Below, piece by piece: positions 9,384 to 19,100 of a stretch of 46,306 bases of DNA. The DNA lies in contig CAJQSG010000010.1 in the NCBI GenBank assembly GCA_905612525.1, positions 1 to 46,306 on the forward strand, in the 5' to 3' direction. Both the position numbers and the translations under genes were made by a program. This DNA is from an uncultured Candidatus Pelagibacter sp. (GTDB lineage Bacteria; Pseudomonadota; Alphaproteobacteria; Pelagibacterales; Pelagibacteraceae). The notes beneath the pieces are model-generated. The model did no database searches and was not told where the DNA came from. It was given only the letters and a program-made list of their open reading frames with translations. Position 1 is the stretch's first letter; each line of letters starts with the position of its first letter.

Positions 9384-10776
9384 TTAAATTCAATTTATCT
9401 TTTATTATCCAGAGAAACACCAGAGAAGGAATCACCATTAATGATGTAATAATAAAAAAAATGGCCCAATCATTGTGAAGGTTTTCAGAAGTGTTCAAAA
9501 ATTGTAATTTATCAACAACGAAACCAGAAAAGGATGAAAATATATTTTTTCCAAACGTTGCCAATGATGCCATTAGAGCATAATGACTAGCAGTATAGGT
9601 TCTATCAACTAAAATTGATACAAATGCTACAAAAACAACTGTTGAAATAGATTCTGTAATTTGATCCAGAATTACTGCAGTTGCAAAAAGAAATTCTGAG
9701 TTTCCGTACCAAGCAAGAGCTGAAAAAAGCAAATTTGTTGATGCCATTAATAATCCCGCAATAATCATAGCCTTAATCAAACCCGAACGTATTGCAAAAA
9801 AACTTCCAACTAAAGTGAAGCAGATTGTAACGATCCATCCATAACCACCAGAATAAATAGCAATTTGTTTTTTTGAAAATCCCATATCATCATAAAATAC
9901 TATGGACATCTTTCCTAGAAAGGCTTCTCCAATTTTGAAAAGAAATAAAAAAACTATAATATAAATTCCAATTTTTGTACCTTTGCTTTTAAAAAAACTT
10001 ATAAAAGGGCCACTTACTGTCCCTATAATCCACGCAATTTTTGTATTAAACGAGTTAGACGAACCAAGCTTAGTAAGAATTAATTGATCATTTTTTTGTT
10101 GATGAATTTTTCTTTCAAGTGAATCTTTTTCACTAATAAACATCAATCCTATATTGCAGGCTAAAATTAATATAGTTAGTAAAAGAAAGGTTATTTGCCA
10201 GAAATTTTCATAACCTAATTTTTCAAAATAATCAGCTGTCAAGAAGGTGATTACTTTACCAAGTTTGAAACCGGTATACCAACCTATGACCATTACGCCA
10301 GCACCCGCAGACATTGAGGCTCCATCAGCTTTATCAATTTGTTCAATTCTTAAAGCATCAGTCACAATATCTTGTGTAGATGAAGCAATTGCAATAATTA
10401 ATCCTACCAACCCAACTATCCATATATTTTCCTTTGGATTACTTAGGCCCCATATAATTAAGCTTAAAAAAATTATTGATTGCATAATTACAACCCAGCT
10501 TTTGCGGTGGCCTATTTTATTTGTTAACCAGGGTATTCTAATACGATCTACAATAGGAGCCCACAACCAGTTAAATCCATATACTATACCTATTAGAGAT
10601 AAAAAACCTATTTGACTCCTAGAGAAATCATTATCTCTTAGCCAAAGTGAGAGAGCACTATAAATTAATACAAAAGGAAAACCTTGAATTATTCCTAGTA
10701 ATAAAATTCGTGCCATTTTTCTTTCAAAATAAAGAGAAAGAGTTTTGAAGAGTGATTGTTTTTTTATTTCAATCAT
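9373..10776 (-). CDS. AmpG-like MFS permease (muropeptide transporter family)
   Basis: Twelve-TM-like hydrophobic pattern, MARILLLGIIQGFPFVLIYSALSLWLRD, SSTQDIVTDALRIE. The track ORF extends to 10866; I prefer the ATG at 10776 (MIEIKKQSLF), just beyond the trkH stop. Confidence 0.82.
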   Translation of the reverse strand: MIEIKKQSLFKTLSLYFERKMARILLLGIIQGFPFVLIYSALSLWLRDNDFSRSQIGFLSLIGIVYGFNWLWAPIVDRIRIPWLTNKIGHRKSWVVIMQSIIFLSLIIWGLSNPKENIWIVGLVGLIIAIASSTQDIVTDALRIEQIDKADGASMSAGAGVMVIGWYTGFKLGKVITFLTADYFEKLGYENFWQITFLLLTILILACNIGLMFISEKDSLERKIHQQKNDQLILTKLGSSNSFNTKIAWIIGTVSGPFISFFKSKGTKIGIYIIVFLFLFKIGEAFLGKMSIVFYDDMGFSKKQIAIYSGGYGWIVTICFTLVGSFFAIRSGLIKAMIIAGLLMASTNLLFSALAWYGNSEFLFATAVILDQITESISTVVFVAFVSILVDRTYTASHYALMASLATFGKNIFSSFSGFVVDKLQFLNTSENLHNDWAIFFIITSLMVIPSLVFLWIIKDKLNLNEK

Positions 10777-10778
10777 AA

Positions 10779-12224
10779 TTAATTTCTCCAAAACGAAGGC
10801 AGAAAGAGCACCAGTATAGCAAATAATTCTAATCTGCCCAAGATCATTCCAAGACTTAAAATCCATTTAGATATTTCCGGTATACTTGAAAAATTACCAT
10901 TAGGACCAATTGTAGAGCCTAAACCAGGGCCAACGTTGGAAATTGATGTGGCTGCGCCAGAGATTGAGGTTACAAAGTCTAAACCACTTAAAGATAGAAG
11001 CGCAGTTATTAAAAAAAATATAACCAAGTAAAGAAAAATGAAAGAGATAATGGAAGCCATAAATTTATCGTCTACTTTATTTTTATCATACTTAATTATG
11101 AATATGCCTCTTGGATAGATAATTTTTTTTAATTGGTTAATAATAAATAGATATAAAATTTGAATTCTAAAAATTTTAATTCCACAAGTTGTTGAACCTG
11201 CACAGCCACCAATGAACATTAGAGTTAAAAAGAAAATTAGTGGAAAATTTCCCCATCCATCAAATTCTCCAGTGACATATCCTGTGCCAGTTAAAATAGA
11301 AATAACGTTAAAAAAAATTGCTCTTATATTAATTTGAGAAAGATCTTCATTTTGAAAAAGGAAATAAATAAAAAGTAGAATAATTGAAAAAATAATTATT
11401 TTAATAAATGATTTAATTTGAACATCTGAAGTAAATATTTTTTTATTACCATTTAAAAATTTTATATAAGCAATAAAAGGTAAACTACCCAGAATAATAA
11501 AAACCATTGATGATATTTCAATAGATAGACTGTTAAAATATCCTATAGACTCATTATAATTTGAAAAACCACCTGTTGCTATTGTAGTCATGGAGTGTGT
11601 TAGACTGTCAAAAATATTCATACCAAAAATTTTATAAGTAACAGCACAAAGTGTTGTTAACATTAAATAAACATAAATTAATCTAAGAGAAATTTCCTTA
11701 GACTTTGGTAATAATTTTTCAGAAGAATCGTTACTCGAAATTTTAAATAACTGCATTCCTCCAACATTCATTATTGGCATTAGAGTTATTGCCATTACAA
11801 TAATACCAATTCCACCTAGCCACTGAAGCATAGCTCTCCATAAAAGTATTGATCTGGGTGCATTTTCTAAATTTGAAATAATTGTAGATCCGGTAGTAGT
11901 AATGCCAGACATACTTTCAAAAAATGAGTCAGTAATAGATAACTCAAGACTAGAAAAAATAAAAGGTAAAGACCCAAATATTGCAATACTCAACCATGAA
12001 AGAGCGGTTAACAAAAATGCTTGTTGTAAGTTTAACCTTTTATCATGATTTAAATTTGTTAAAAAAAATAAAATACCAAATATTATTGAAATTATTGAAG
12101 CTCCTATAAAAGAAGAATCAATTTCTGAATAAATAAATTGAGTTAAAATTGGAATCATCATGAAAATTCCAAGAATAATTTGCAAAACACCCAAGGTAAA
12201 AAAAACAGTTTTATAATTAGACAT
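10779..12224 (-). CDS. trkH: TrkH family potassium uptake protein
   Basis: SITDSFFESMSGITTTGSTII, MLQWLGGIGIIVMAITLMP, TIATGGFSNYNESIGYF, FIGGCAGSTTCGIKIFR. Confidence 0.93.
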   Translation of the reverse strand: MSNYKTVFFTLGVLQIILGIFMMIPILTQFIYSEIDSSFIGASIISIIFGILFFLTNLNHDKRLNLQQAFLLTALSWLSIAIFGSLPFIFSSLELSITDSFFESMSGITTTGSTIISNLENAPRSILLWRAMLQWLGGIGIIVMAITLMPIMNVGGMQLFKISSNDSSEKLLPKSKEISLRLIYVYLMLTTLCAVTYKIFGMNIFDSLTHSMTTIATGGFSNYNESIGYFNSLSIEISSMVFIILGSLPFIAYIKFLNGNKKIFTSDVQIKSFIKIIIFSIILLFIYFLFQNEDLSQINIRAIFFNVISILTGTGYVTGEFDGWGNFPLIFFLTLMFIGGCAGSTTCGIKIFRIQILYLFIINQLKKIIYPRGIFIIKYDKNKVDDKFMASIISFIFLYLVIFFLITALLSLSGLDFVTSISGAATSISNVGPGLGSTIGPNGNFSSIPEISKWILSLGMILGRLELFAILVLFLPSFWRN

Positions 12225-12314
12225 TTTGAAAGAACATTATTTTATGGTAAATAAATTTCAACTCTATAAGAATTAACAATAACATCAAATATAAGATATT
12301 TCTTATTAAACAAA

Positions 12315-13877
12315 GTGATTGAAAAAGACAATTTAGATAAAACTAGCGCATGGCCCTTTGTTGAGGCTAAAAAAATGCTGCGTGAAAGAAAATCCTTTAT
12401 TGAAAAAAAAGGTAAGATTATTTTACAAACAGGATACGGCCCAAGTGGATTGCCCCATATAGGAACATTTGGTGAAGTGGCCAGAACATCGATGATGGTT
12501 AATGCAATAAAACAACTAACCGATATACCAACAGAAATTATAACTTTTTCAGATGATATGGATGGTTTTAGAAAAGTTCCTGAAAATGTACCGAATCAAG
12601 AGCTATTAAATAAAAACCTACATAAACCTTTAACTCAAGTTCCAGATCCATTTGAAAAATTTTCAAGTTTTGGTGAGCACAACAATGAAATGTTAAAAGA
12701 TTTTTTAGATAAATTTAAATTTGAATATAATTTCAAAAGTTCCTCAGTTCTTTATAAGAGTGGTTTTTTTAATACAACCCTAAAATTAATTTTAGAAAAT
12801 TATCAGGGTATTATGGATATAATTCTTCCAACACTTGGTAAAGAAAGGCAAAAAACTTATAGTCCCTTTTTACCCATATGCCCAGATACTGGCAAGGTTT
12901 TAGAAATTCCAGTTTTAGAAATATTAAAAGAAAAATCTAAAATCATTTTTAATAATAATGGAAAAAAACTTGAAACAAGTATTTTAGACGGAAACTGTAA
13001 ATTACAGTGGAAAGTAGATTGGGCTATGAGGTGGTATGCACTTGATATAGATTTTGAAATGTATGGAAAAGATTTAATCGAAAGTGCAATATTATCTTCA
13101 AGAGTAGTCAAATTGATTGGTAAAAAAAATCCATCTGGCTTTGCTTATGAATTATTTTTAGATGAAAAAGGAGAAAAAATTTCCAAGTCAAAAGGTAATG
13201 GAATTACTATTGATCGGTGGTTAGAATATGCATCTCCTGAAAGTCTTTCATTGTATATGTATCAAAATCCTAAAAGAGCAAAAAAACTATACAAAGAAAT
13301 AGTTCCAAAAACTGTTGATGAATATTTAGATTTTATGGAAAAAGCGAAAAATCAAAATGAATTACAGCTATTAATGAACCCAGTTTGGCATGTTCATAAT
13401 GGATCAATTCCAAAAGAAGACAATATTATGAGTTTTTCAATGCTTTTAAATTTAGTAGAAGCTAGTAATGCAGACACAAAGGAATTACTTTGGAAATTTG
13501 TAAAAAAGTACAAAAAAGATATTTTAGAAAAAAATTATCAAATTTTTGATAATTTAATCGGCTATGCTATTAGATATTTTAACGATGTAATCAAGCTACA
13601 GAAAAAATATAAAAAACCAGGTTCAAACGAAAAAATAGCATTACAGGCTCTAGTCAAAACTCTTGACGATTGTAATGATGCAATGTTACCTGAGGATATT
13701 CAAACATTAATATACTCAACTGGAAAAGAAAATGGGTATTCAGAAAATCTACGTGATTGGTTTAAGTTAATTTATGAAGTTGTGTTTGGGGATGAGAATG
13801 GTCCAAGAATGGGTTTTTTTATAAGCTTTTTTGGAGTTAACGAAACTAAAGAACTAATAAAAGAAAAAATAAAATAA
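12315..13877 (+). CDS. lysK: class I lysyl-tRNA synthetase
   Basis: HIGH-type motif GPSGLPHIGTFGEV, KMSKS-type motif KISKSKGN, overall LysK-type sequence; GTG start. Confidence 0.93.
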   Translation: MIEKDNLDKTSAWPFVEAKKMLRERKSFIEKKGKIILQTGYGPSGLPHIGTFGEVARTSMMVNAIKQLTDIPTEIITFSDDMDGFRKVPENVPNQELLNKNLHKPLTQVPDPFEKFSSFGEHNNEMLKDFLDKFKFEYNFKSSSVLYKSGFFNTTLKLILENYQGIMDIILPTLGKERQKTYSPFLPICPDTGKVLEIPVLEILKEKSKIIFNNNGKKLETSILDGNCKLQWKVDWAMRWYALDIDFEMYGKDLIESAILSSRVVKLIGKKNPSGFAYELFLDEKGEKISKSKGNGITIDRWLEYASPESLSLYMYQNPKRAKKLYKEIVPKTVDEYLDFMEKAKNQNELQLLMNPVWHVHNGSIPKEDNIMSFSMLLNLVEASNADTKELLWKFVKKYKKDILEKNYQIFDNLIGYAIRYFNDVIKLQKKYKKPGSNEKIALQALVKTLDDCNDAMLPEDIQTLIYSTGKENGYSENLRDWFKLIYEVVFGDENGPRMGFFISFFGVNETKELIKEKIK

Positions 13878-14929
13878 TGTTTTCAAAATTCAGATCACTA
13901 ATTTTTAAAATTGATCCTGAAACTGCTCATAATTTAGCAATTAAATCTTTAAGATTAAATTTAACACCAAATTTAATGGATGAAAATAAAGATGACCCAA
14001 CGTTTAAGACTAAACTATTCGGTAAAGAAATAGACAACCCAATTGGAATGGCTGCTGGATTTGATAAAAATGCTGAAGTTTATAATTCTTTATTTAAACT
14101 TGGATTTGGGTTTGTTGAAGTGGGGACCGTTACACCCCTTGAGCAATATGGAAATCCGAAACCAAGAGTATTTAGATTAGTTGAAGATCAAGCACTTATA
14201 AATAGATTGGGATTTAATAATTTAGGAGCAGAAAATGTAAGTAATAGAATTAGATCTAATTTAAATAAAGGTTTATTGGGAATTAATATAGGTCCCAATA
14301 AAGATAGTAGTGATCGAATAAATGATTATTTAGTTGGCCTTAAAACCTTTCATGATATTGCTGATTATATTACAATTAATATTTCCTCACCTAATACAGA
14401 AAATTTACGAAGTTTTCATGACGAAACTAAATTTGATGAATTAATGAACTTAGTTCAAGAAGAAAAAATTAAGCTTAAATCTAAAATACCAATTGTCGTA
14501 AAAATTTCTCCTGATATTTCAGATAAACAAATTGAAGTATTAAGTAAAATATTGTTAGAACATAAAGTAAGTGCAATAATCGTTTCAAATACAACTGCAA
14601 GAAATAGAGATAAATTAAACAATATATTGAAATATCAAAAGGGTGGTTTATCTGGAAAACCTCTGGAAGAAGAGGCTAATAAATTAATAAGTAAGTTTTA
14701 TAAATTATTAAAAAATAAAATTGAAATTATTGGAGTAGGTGGTGTGGACTCAGGGGAAAGTGCGCATAGAAAATTTTTAGCTGGCGCAAGTTATGTTCAA
14801 TTATATACTGGTATGGTTTTTCAAGGCCCCAATATTGTTGGAAAGATAAAAAAAGAGCTAAAAGAAATATTAATTGCTGATGGGATTAAGAATTTTAGAG
14901 AAATAATAGGCAAGAAAGAACCCAATTAA
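13877..14929 (+). CDS. pyrD: dihydroorotate dehydrogenase (quinone), class 2
   Basis: NPIGMAAGFDKNAEVYNSLFKLGFGFVEVGTVTP, RLGFNNLGA, NISSPNT, VSNTTARNR, GGLSGKPL, GVGGVDSG. Confidence 0.95.
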   Translation: MFSKFRSLIFKIDPETAHNLAIKSLRLNLTPNLMDENKDDPTFKTKLFGKEIDNPIGMAAGFDKNAEVYNSLFKLGFGFVEVGTVTPLEQYGNPKPRVFRLVEDQALINRLGFNNLGAENVSNRIRSNLNKGLLGINIGPNKDSSDRINDYLVGLKTFHDIADYITINISSPNTENLRSFHDETKFDELMNLVQEEKIKLKSKIPIVVKISPDISDKQIEVLSKILLEHKVSAIIVSNTTARNRDKLNNILKYQKGGLSGKPLEEEANKLISKFYKLLKNKIEIIGVGGVDSGESAHRKFLAGASYVQLYTGMVFQGPNIVGKIKKELKEILIADGIKNFREIIGKKEPN

Positions 14930-14940
14930 AGCTAATAAAC

Positions 14941-14969
14941 TTGACGAGGTCACTAACTCATCTTATATA
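14941..14969 (+). promoter_or_regulatory. putative sigma70-type promoter of rpmB
   Basis: TTGACG (14941-14946), 17-nt spacer, TATATA (14964-14969), 14 nt upstream of the rpmB ATG. Confidence 0.6.
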
Positions 14970-14982
14970 GTCACTAAATATT

Positions 14983-15306
14983 ATGTCTAAAAAATGTGAA
15001 TTAACCGGTAAAATACCTATGAAAGGTCACAATGTTAGTCATGCTAACAATAAGACTAATAGAAGATTTTTACCAAATTTAAAAAAAACAAAGTTCACAA
15101 GTGAGCTTTTAAAAAGAAGTTTAACACTAACTGTAAGCAATGCAGGCATGAGATGTGTTGATAAAAAAGGTACTTTTGATGAATTTTTAAAGACTGTAAA
15201 AAATAAAAATATATCGCCAAGATTAAAAAAATTAAAAAAAAGTATATTAATTAAGTCACCATTCATAAAAAAAGCACCTAAAGTATCTCCTAGCAAATCA
15301 GCTTAA
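14983..15306 (+). CDS. rpmB: 50S ribosomal protein L28
   Basis: [38 protein letters not shown]...[21 protein letters not shown]. Confidence 0.96.
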   Translation: MSKKCELTGKIPMKGHNVSHANNKTNRRFLPNLKKTKFTSELLKRSLTLTVSNAGMRCVDKKGTFDEFLKTVKNKNISPRLKKLKKSILIKSPFIKKAPKVSPSKSA

Positions 15307-15860
15307 TGAACAAAATTTTTATAATACTCTCATTTATAATGGGAGTTGTAGTCTTAGCTTCAAATTATTTAGTACAATTTCCAATTCAATACTATGGATT
15401 GGAGGAAATACTAACCTATGGAGCCTTTAGTTACCCAGTTGCATTTTTGATTACAGATTTAGCTAATAGATCTTATGGAAAAATAGTTGCCAGAAAAATT
15501 GTTTATGTTGGTTTTATTATAGGGATCGTATTTACTCTTTTCTTTTCAACAAATTTTGCAGACTTAATTTCAGTCAGAATTGCTATAGGTTCAGGCACAG
15601 CATTTATAGTTGCGCAGTTGTTGGATGTTAAAATTTTTGATTATTTAAGAAAAAAGAAATGGTTTGTTGCTCCACTAACTTCATCGTTAATTGGATCTAC
15701 TGTTGATACATTTCTATTCTTTTTTATCTCATTTTATGCAACAGGAATACCATGGGTTACTTTATCTCTAGGTGATTTAGCGGTTAAAATATTCGTTGCT
15801 TTAGTAATGCTAGTTCCATTCAGGTTATTATTAGGAACTCTTAAAGCTTCAAAAGCTTAA
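15306..15860 (+). CDS. queuosine precursor transporter / VUT family (YhhQ-like) membrane protein
   Basis: Hydrophobic protein with FPIQYYGLEEILTYGAFSYPVAFLITDLANRSYGKIVARKIVYVGF and SSLIGSTVDTFLFF, characteristic of the family. Confidence 0.85.
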   Translation: MNKIFIILSFIMGVVVLASNYLVQFPIQYYGLEEILTYGAFSYPVAFLITDLANRSYGKIVARKIVYVGFIIGIVFTLFFSTNFADLISVRIAIGSGTAFIVAQLLDVKIFDYLRKKKWFVAPLTSSLIGSTVDTFLFFFISFYATGIPWVTLSLGDLAVKIFVALVMLVPFRLLLGTLKASKA

Positions 15861-16732
15861 TATAAAAACTTGTAAGATAAAATTTTATAGGCAAGTTTTG
15901 CTACAAGAAAATTGTAAGAATTAAAACCTTTTATAGGCGAAAGTTCATTTATATCTGCACCAACAATATTAGAGTTTTTAGCAGCTATTCTTATAATGTC
16001 TAAAGTTTCATCCCAGAGCAATCCTCCTGGCTCAGGTGTTCCCGTTGCAGGCATAATGCTCGAGTCTAATCCATCGACATCAAAAGTTAAATATACAGTT
16101 TTATTTCTTATCATTTTTTTAAAATTTTTTAAGTCCCATTTTTTTTTATCTTTTGCCCAAAAAATATTAATTCTAGAAGAGTTTTTCTTTAAAAAGGGTA
16201 TTTCACTTTGAGATATATTTCTAATCCCAAATGAAATTAAGGATACATTTTCATGATCTAGACATCTTTTGATAGCTGAGGCATGAGAAAATTTTTCACC
16301 ATTATAGCTTTCTCTTAAATCTGCATGCGCATCAAAATGTAGTAAACATATTTCTTTGTATTTTTTTACAAATGGAACAATACACCCAGGCGTTATTGAG
16401 TGCTCCCCACCAAAAGTGATTGGAAATAGTTTTTTATCTAATATTTCTTGATTTATGTCAGACATCTTTTTAAGAGCTTTTTTAATATCTTTATCAATTT
16501 TAAATGGTTTTAAAGTTTTAATTCCAATTTTTTTGTAGGGCTCACAATGTAATTCTTCATCATATAATTCAACCTGATGTGATGCTTTGATAATTTCTTT
16601 GGGGCCATTACGAGTACCACCACCATAACTTACAGTTTTTTCTAAACCAAATGGAACAACTACTACTTTTTCTTTAAAATTAACATCATTGTCAATTCCA
16701 AGAAATCCGTTTTTATTAGAAAGATATTTCAA
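15857..16732 (-). CDS. speB: ureohydrolase, agmatinase/arginase family
   Basis: Mn-binding motifs GGEHSITPG, HFDAHADLRESY, TFDVDGLDSSIMPATGTPEPGGL. Substrate (agmatine vs arginine) not determinable from sequence alone. Confidence 0.85.
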   Translation of the reverse strand: MKYLSNKNGFLGIDNDVNFKEKVVVVPFGLEKTVSYGGGTRNGPKEIIKASHQVELYDEELHCEPYKKIGIKTLKPFKIDKDIKKALKKMSDINQEILDKKLFPITFGGEHSITPGCIVPFVKKYKEICLLHFDAHADLRESYNGEKFSHASAIKRCLDHENVSLISFGIRNISQSEIPFLKKNSSRINIFWAKDKKKWDLKNFKKMIRNKTVYLTFDVDGLDSSIMPATGTPEPGGLLWDETLDIIRIAAKNSNIVGADINELSPIKGFNSYNFLVAKLAYKILSYKFLY

Positions 16733-16734
16733 TT

Positions 16735-17778
16735 TTATTTAAATATTTTTGAGAAGTTTTTTCTCGTTCTATTTTTCCAGTCACCTTTATGATATGCGTC
16801 ACTTGCAATCAAAGGAAGGACACTAGTTGCTTCTGCAAAAACCATCTGTTCTTTTGCAATATCTACTTTACCCCAAGAGCTCGCCTCCTTTAATGTAGAG
16901 CTACTACAAGCACCATCTCTAGAGTCTGCAACCGTAATTTGAACTGCATATTTATGCATTTCAACTTCTTTTCCTAAAAGTTCAGCGCAGATAACTGTAT
17001 CTTGAACAAAATTTTTTGGAACTCCACCACCTATCATAAATAAGCCGGATCCTTTTGATTGAATTTTTATTTCTGTTAATTCACGAAGCTCTCTAATCGA
17101 ATCTATGGTAATATGATTTTTAGGATTATTTTCTTGGTGAGTCACCAATCCAAAACCAGCACTTGAGTCTGTAAATGCAGGACAAAATATAGGAACATTA
17201 TTGTCATATGCTGTTTCAATTAAAGAATCTTTTTTTTTAGAGTTTTTCTTTAAATATTTACCCATTTCATAAATAAATTCTCTTGAGGTGTAACTTCTTG
17301 GTTCCAGGGTATCAGCTATTTCACATATTTTTTGGTCACATTCTTGCAATTCTTCTTCATCAATATAGGTATCATAAATTCTATCTATATAGTTTTTTCG
17401 TAACTCAGTGTCATCTTGAAACTGTGAACCTTGATAATGTTTAAAACCTAAAGCTTCAAAAAAATCCATATCTACTATAGATGCTCCTGTGGCGATTATT
17501 GCATCAATCATATTGTATTTAACTAAATCTTTATAAATATTCATGCACCCTGCAGCGGATGTTGAACCTGCTAGTGTTAAAAAAATAGTGCAATCTTTAT
17601 CTTTAATCATTTCATTAAAAATATTGGCTGCGTTTGCTGTTTCTCTTGAAACAAAAGACATTTTTTCCATTGAGGAAATAATCTTTCTTGCATCAAATGA
17701 TGTAATATCAATGTGTTCAACTGGATTCCGTAGAAAGTCTTTTTTACTATTATGAGTTAAATTTTTATTCTCTGACAT
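16735..17778 (-). CDS. deoxyhypusine synthase-like protein (putative homospermidine synthase activity)
   Basis: TLAGSTSAAGCMNIYKDLV, DSSAGFGLVTHQ, and EASSWGKVD, the equivalent of the catalytic WGK motif of deoxyhypusine synthase; start overlaps the upstream decarboxylase stop. Confidence 0.87.
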   Translation of the reverse strand: MSENKNLTHNSKKDFLRNPVEHIDITSFDARKIISSMEKMSFVSRETANAANIFNEMIKDKDCTIFLTLAGSTSAAGCMNIYKDLVKYNMIDAIIATGASIVDMDFFEALGFKHYQGSQFQDDTELRKNYIDRIYDTYIDEEELQECDQKICEIADTLEPRSYTSREFIYEMGKYLKKNSKKKDSLIETAYDNNVPIFCPAFTDSSAGFGLVTHQENNPKNHITIDSIRELRELTEIKIQSKGSGLFMIGGGVPKNFVQDTVICAELLGKEVEMHKYAVQITVADSRDGACSSSTLKEASSWGKVDIAKEQMVFAEATSVLPLIASDAYHKGDWKNRTRKNFSKIFK

Positions 17779-18956
17779 TAAGCGACTAATATATCTTTAT
17801 TACTGTCTTTACCATACAATGTCATTATAGGCTCATCTTCCACTTCATAAATTTCATCTGAATAAAAACCATTAAATTGAGTTCTGAAAGTTAAGCCATA
17901 TGCACCTAGTTGACCCAGCTCAATATAATCATTTTCTTTAATATTATTTGGAAGTAGAAAAGGTCCCTTCATATAGTCCATGCTATCACATGTGGGGCCA
18001 TAAAAATCGAATGCAGTTAATTTTTTAGATATTATTTTTCTATTTTTAATTAAACGAGAAGGGTAAACTATATTTGGTGTACCGGCATCAAAAAGAGTTC
18101 CATACGTTCCATCATTAATATAAAGTTTTTGTTTTTTTCTAAGATTTACTCTTACAATTGTTGACCCACTTTCCGCAACTAGTGCTCTTCCAGGCTCACA
18201 TAATATCTCAGGAAGTCTTACCAATTTTAAATTAGCTAAACTTTTTTTTATTTCTTCAAAATAATTATCTAAAGATTGAGGTACAAGATCTGGGTAAATC
18301 GCAGGAAATCCACCTCCAATATTAATATAATCTGGGATTATTTTAGTTTTTTTTATTATATTTCCAATATCTGCAATCCCTTTTATATATGAAATAGGAT
18401 GCATACATTGTGATCCTACATGGAAACTTAAACCTATTTTTTTTGCATATTGTTTTGTCAATCTCAATAAACCAGTCGCCTCAGATATGGATGCTCCAAA
18501 TTTTTTCGATAAATCTATTTCAGCGTGTTCATTTGAAACAGCTACTCTTACAAACAACTCAAGGTCTTTTGCCCGGTTAGTTGTTTCAATAATTTTTATT
18601 AATTCATCTTTAGTATCAAGGGAAAAAGCTTTAACATTATATTTAAAGTAAGCCTCTTTAATACTTTCTCTACTTTTAATCGTATGCATGTATGAACATT
18701 TTGCATTAGGGTCAATTTTTCTTATATCTTTAATTTCTTGAATAGAGGCTACATCAAAGTTTTCAATCCCACTCTCAACTATTGTTTTTAAAACTTCAGG
18801 ATGTGGATTAGTTTTTACTGCGTAAAGAACCTTACCAGGAAATTTATTTCTAAAATATGTAGAAGCTGATTGTATTGATTTTTTCCTAATACAATAGATA
18901 GGTTTTTCCGGTTTTAGTTGACTTATAAGTTCATCAACAGTTTTAAATTTTTGCAT
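17778..18956 (-). CDS. ornithine (lysine/ornithine) decarboxylase, fold III PLP enzyme
   Basis: PLP-lysine motif YAVKTNPHPEVL, LSFHVGSQC, NIGGGFPAIY, CEPGRALVAESG, FYGPTCDSMDYMKGPFLLP. Confidence 0.9.
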   Translation of the reverse strand: MQKFKTVDELISQLKPEKPIYCIRKKSIQSASTYFRNKFPGKVLYAVKTNPHPEVLKTIVESGIENFDVASIQEIKDIRKIDPNAKCSYMHTIKSRESIKEAYFKYNVKAFSLDTKDELIKIIETTNRAKDLELFVRVAVSNEHAEIDLSKKFGASISEATGLLRLTKQYAKKIGLSFHVGSQCMHPISYIKGIADIGNIIKKTKIIPDYINIGGGFPAIYPDLVPQSLDNYFEEIKKSLANLKLVRLPEILCEPGRALVAESGSTIVRVNLRKKQKLYINDGTYGTLFDAGTPNIVYPSRLIKNRKIISKKLTAFDFYGPTCDSMDYMKGPFLLPNNIKENDYIELGQLGAYGLTFRTQFNGFYSDEIYEVEDEPIMTLYGKDSNKDILVA

Positions 18957-18984
18957 TAAGTCTCCAAAAAAAATTTAATAAAAA

Positions 18985-19010
18985 AAAGTTTTTAAAATAT
19001 TAAAAACTTT
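18985..19010 (-). terminator. terminator-like hairpin in the leader of the decarboxylase operon (possible attenuator)
   Basis: Perfect 10-bp inverted repeat AAAGTTTTTA/TAAAAACTTT with 6-nt loop; on the minus strand it is followed by a T tract (TTTTATTAAATTTTTTTT) before the GGAGA and ATG. Confidence 0.45.
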
Positions 19011-19100
19011 CATACAAATTATGCAATTAAGGCAATAATTAATTAATGTAAAGTAAATAATAGGTGTTGAAAATATTAGATTAAGCCCCATATTAATCTT

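Noticed and set aside
10247-10615. + strand ORF of 122 aa
   Set aside because: Antisense shadow of the AmpG-like MFS gene; no recognisable motif.
12315-13877. Class I LysRS as an unusual acquisition
   Set aside because: Class I LysRS is well known in alphaproteobacteria, so it is not surprising here.
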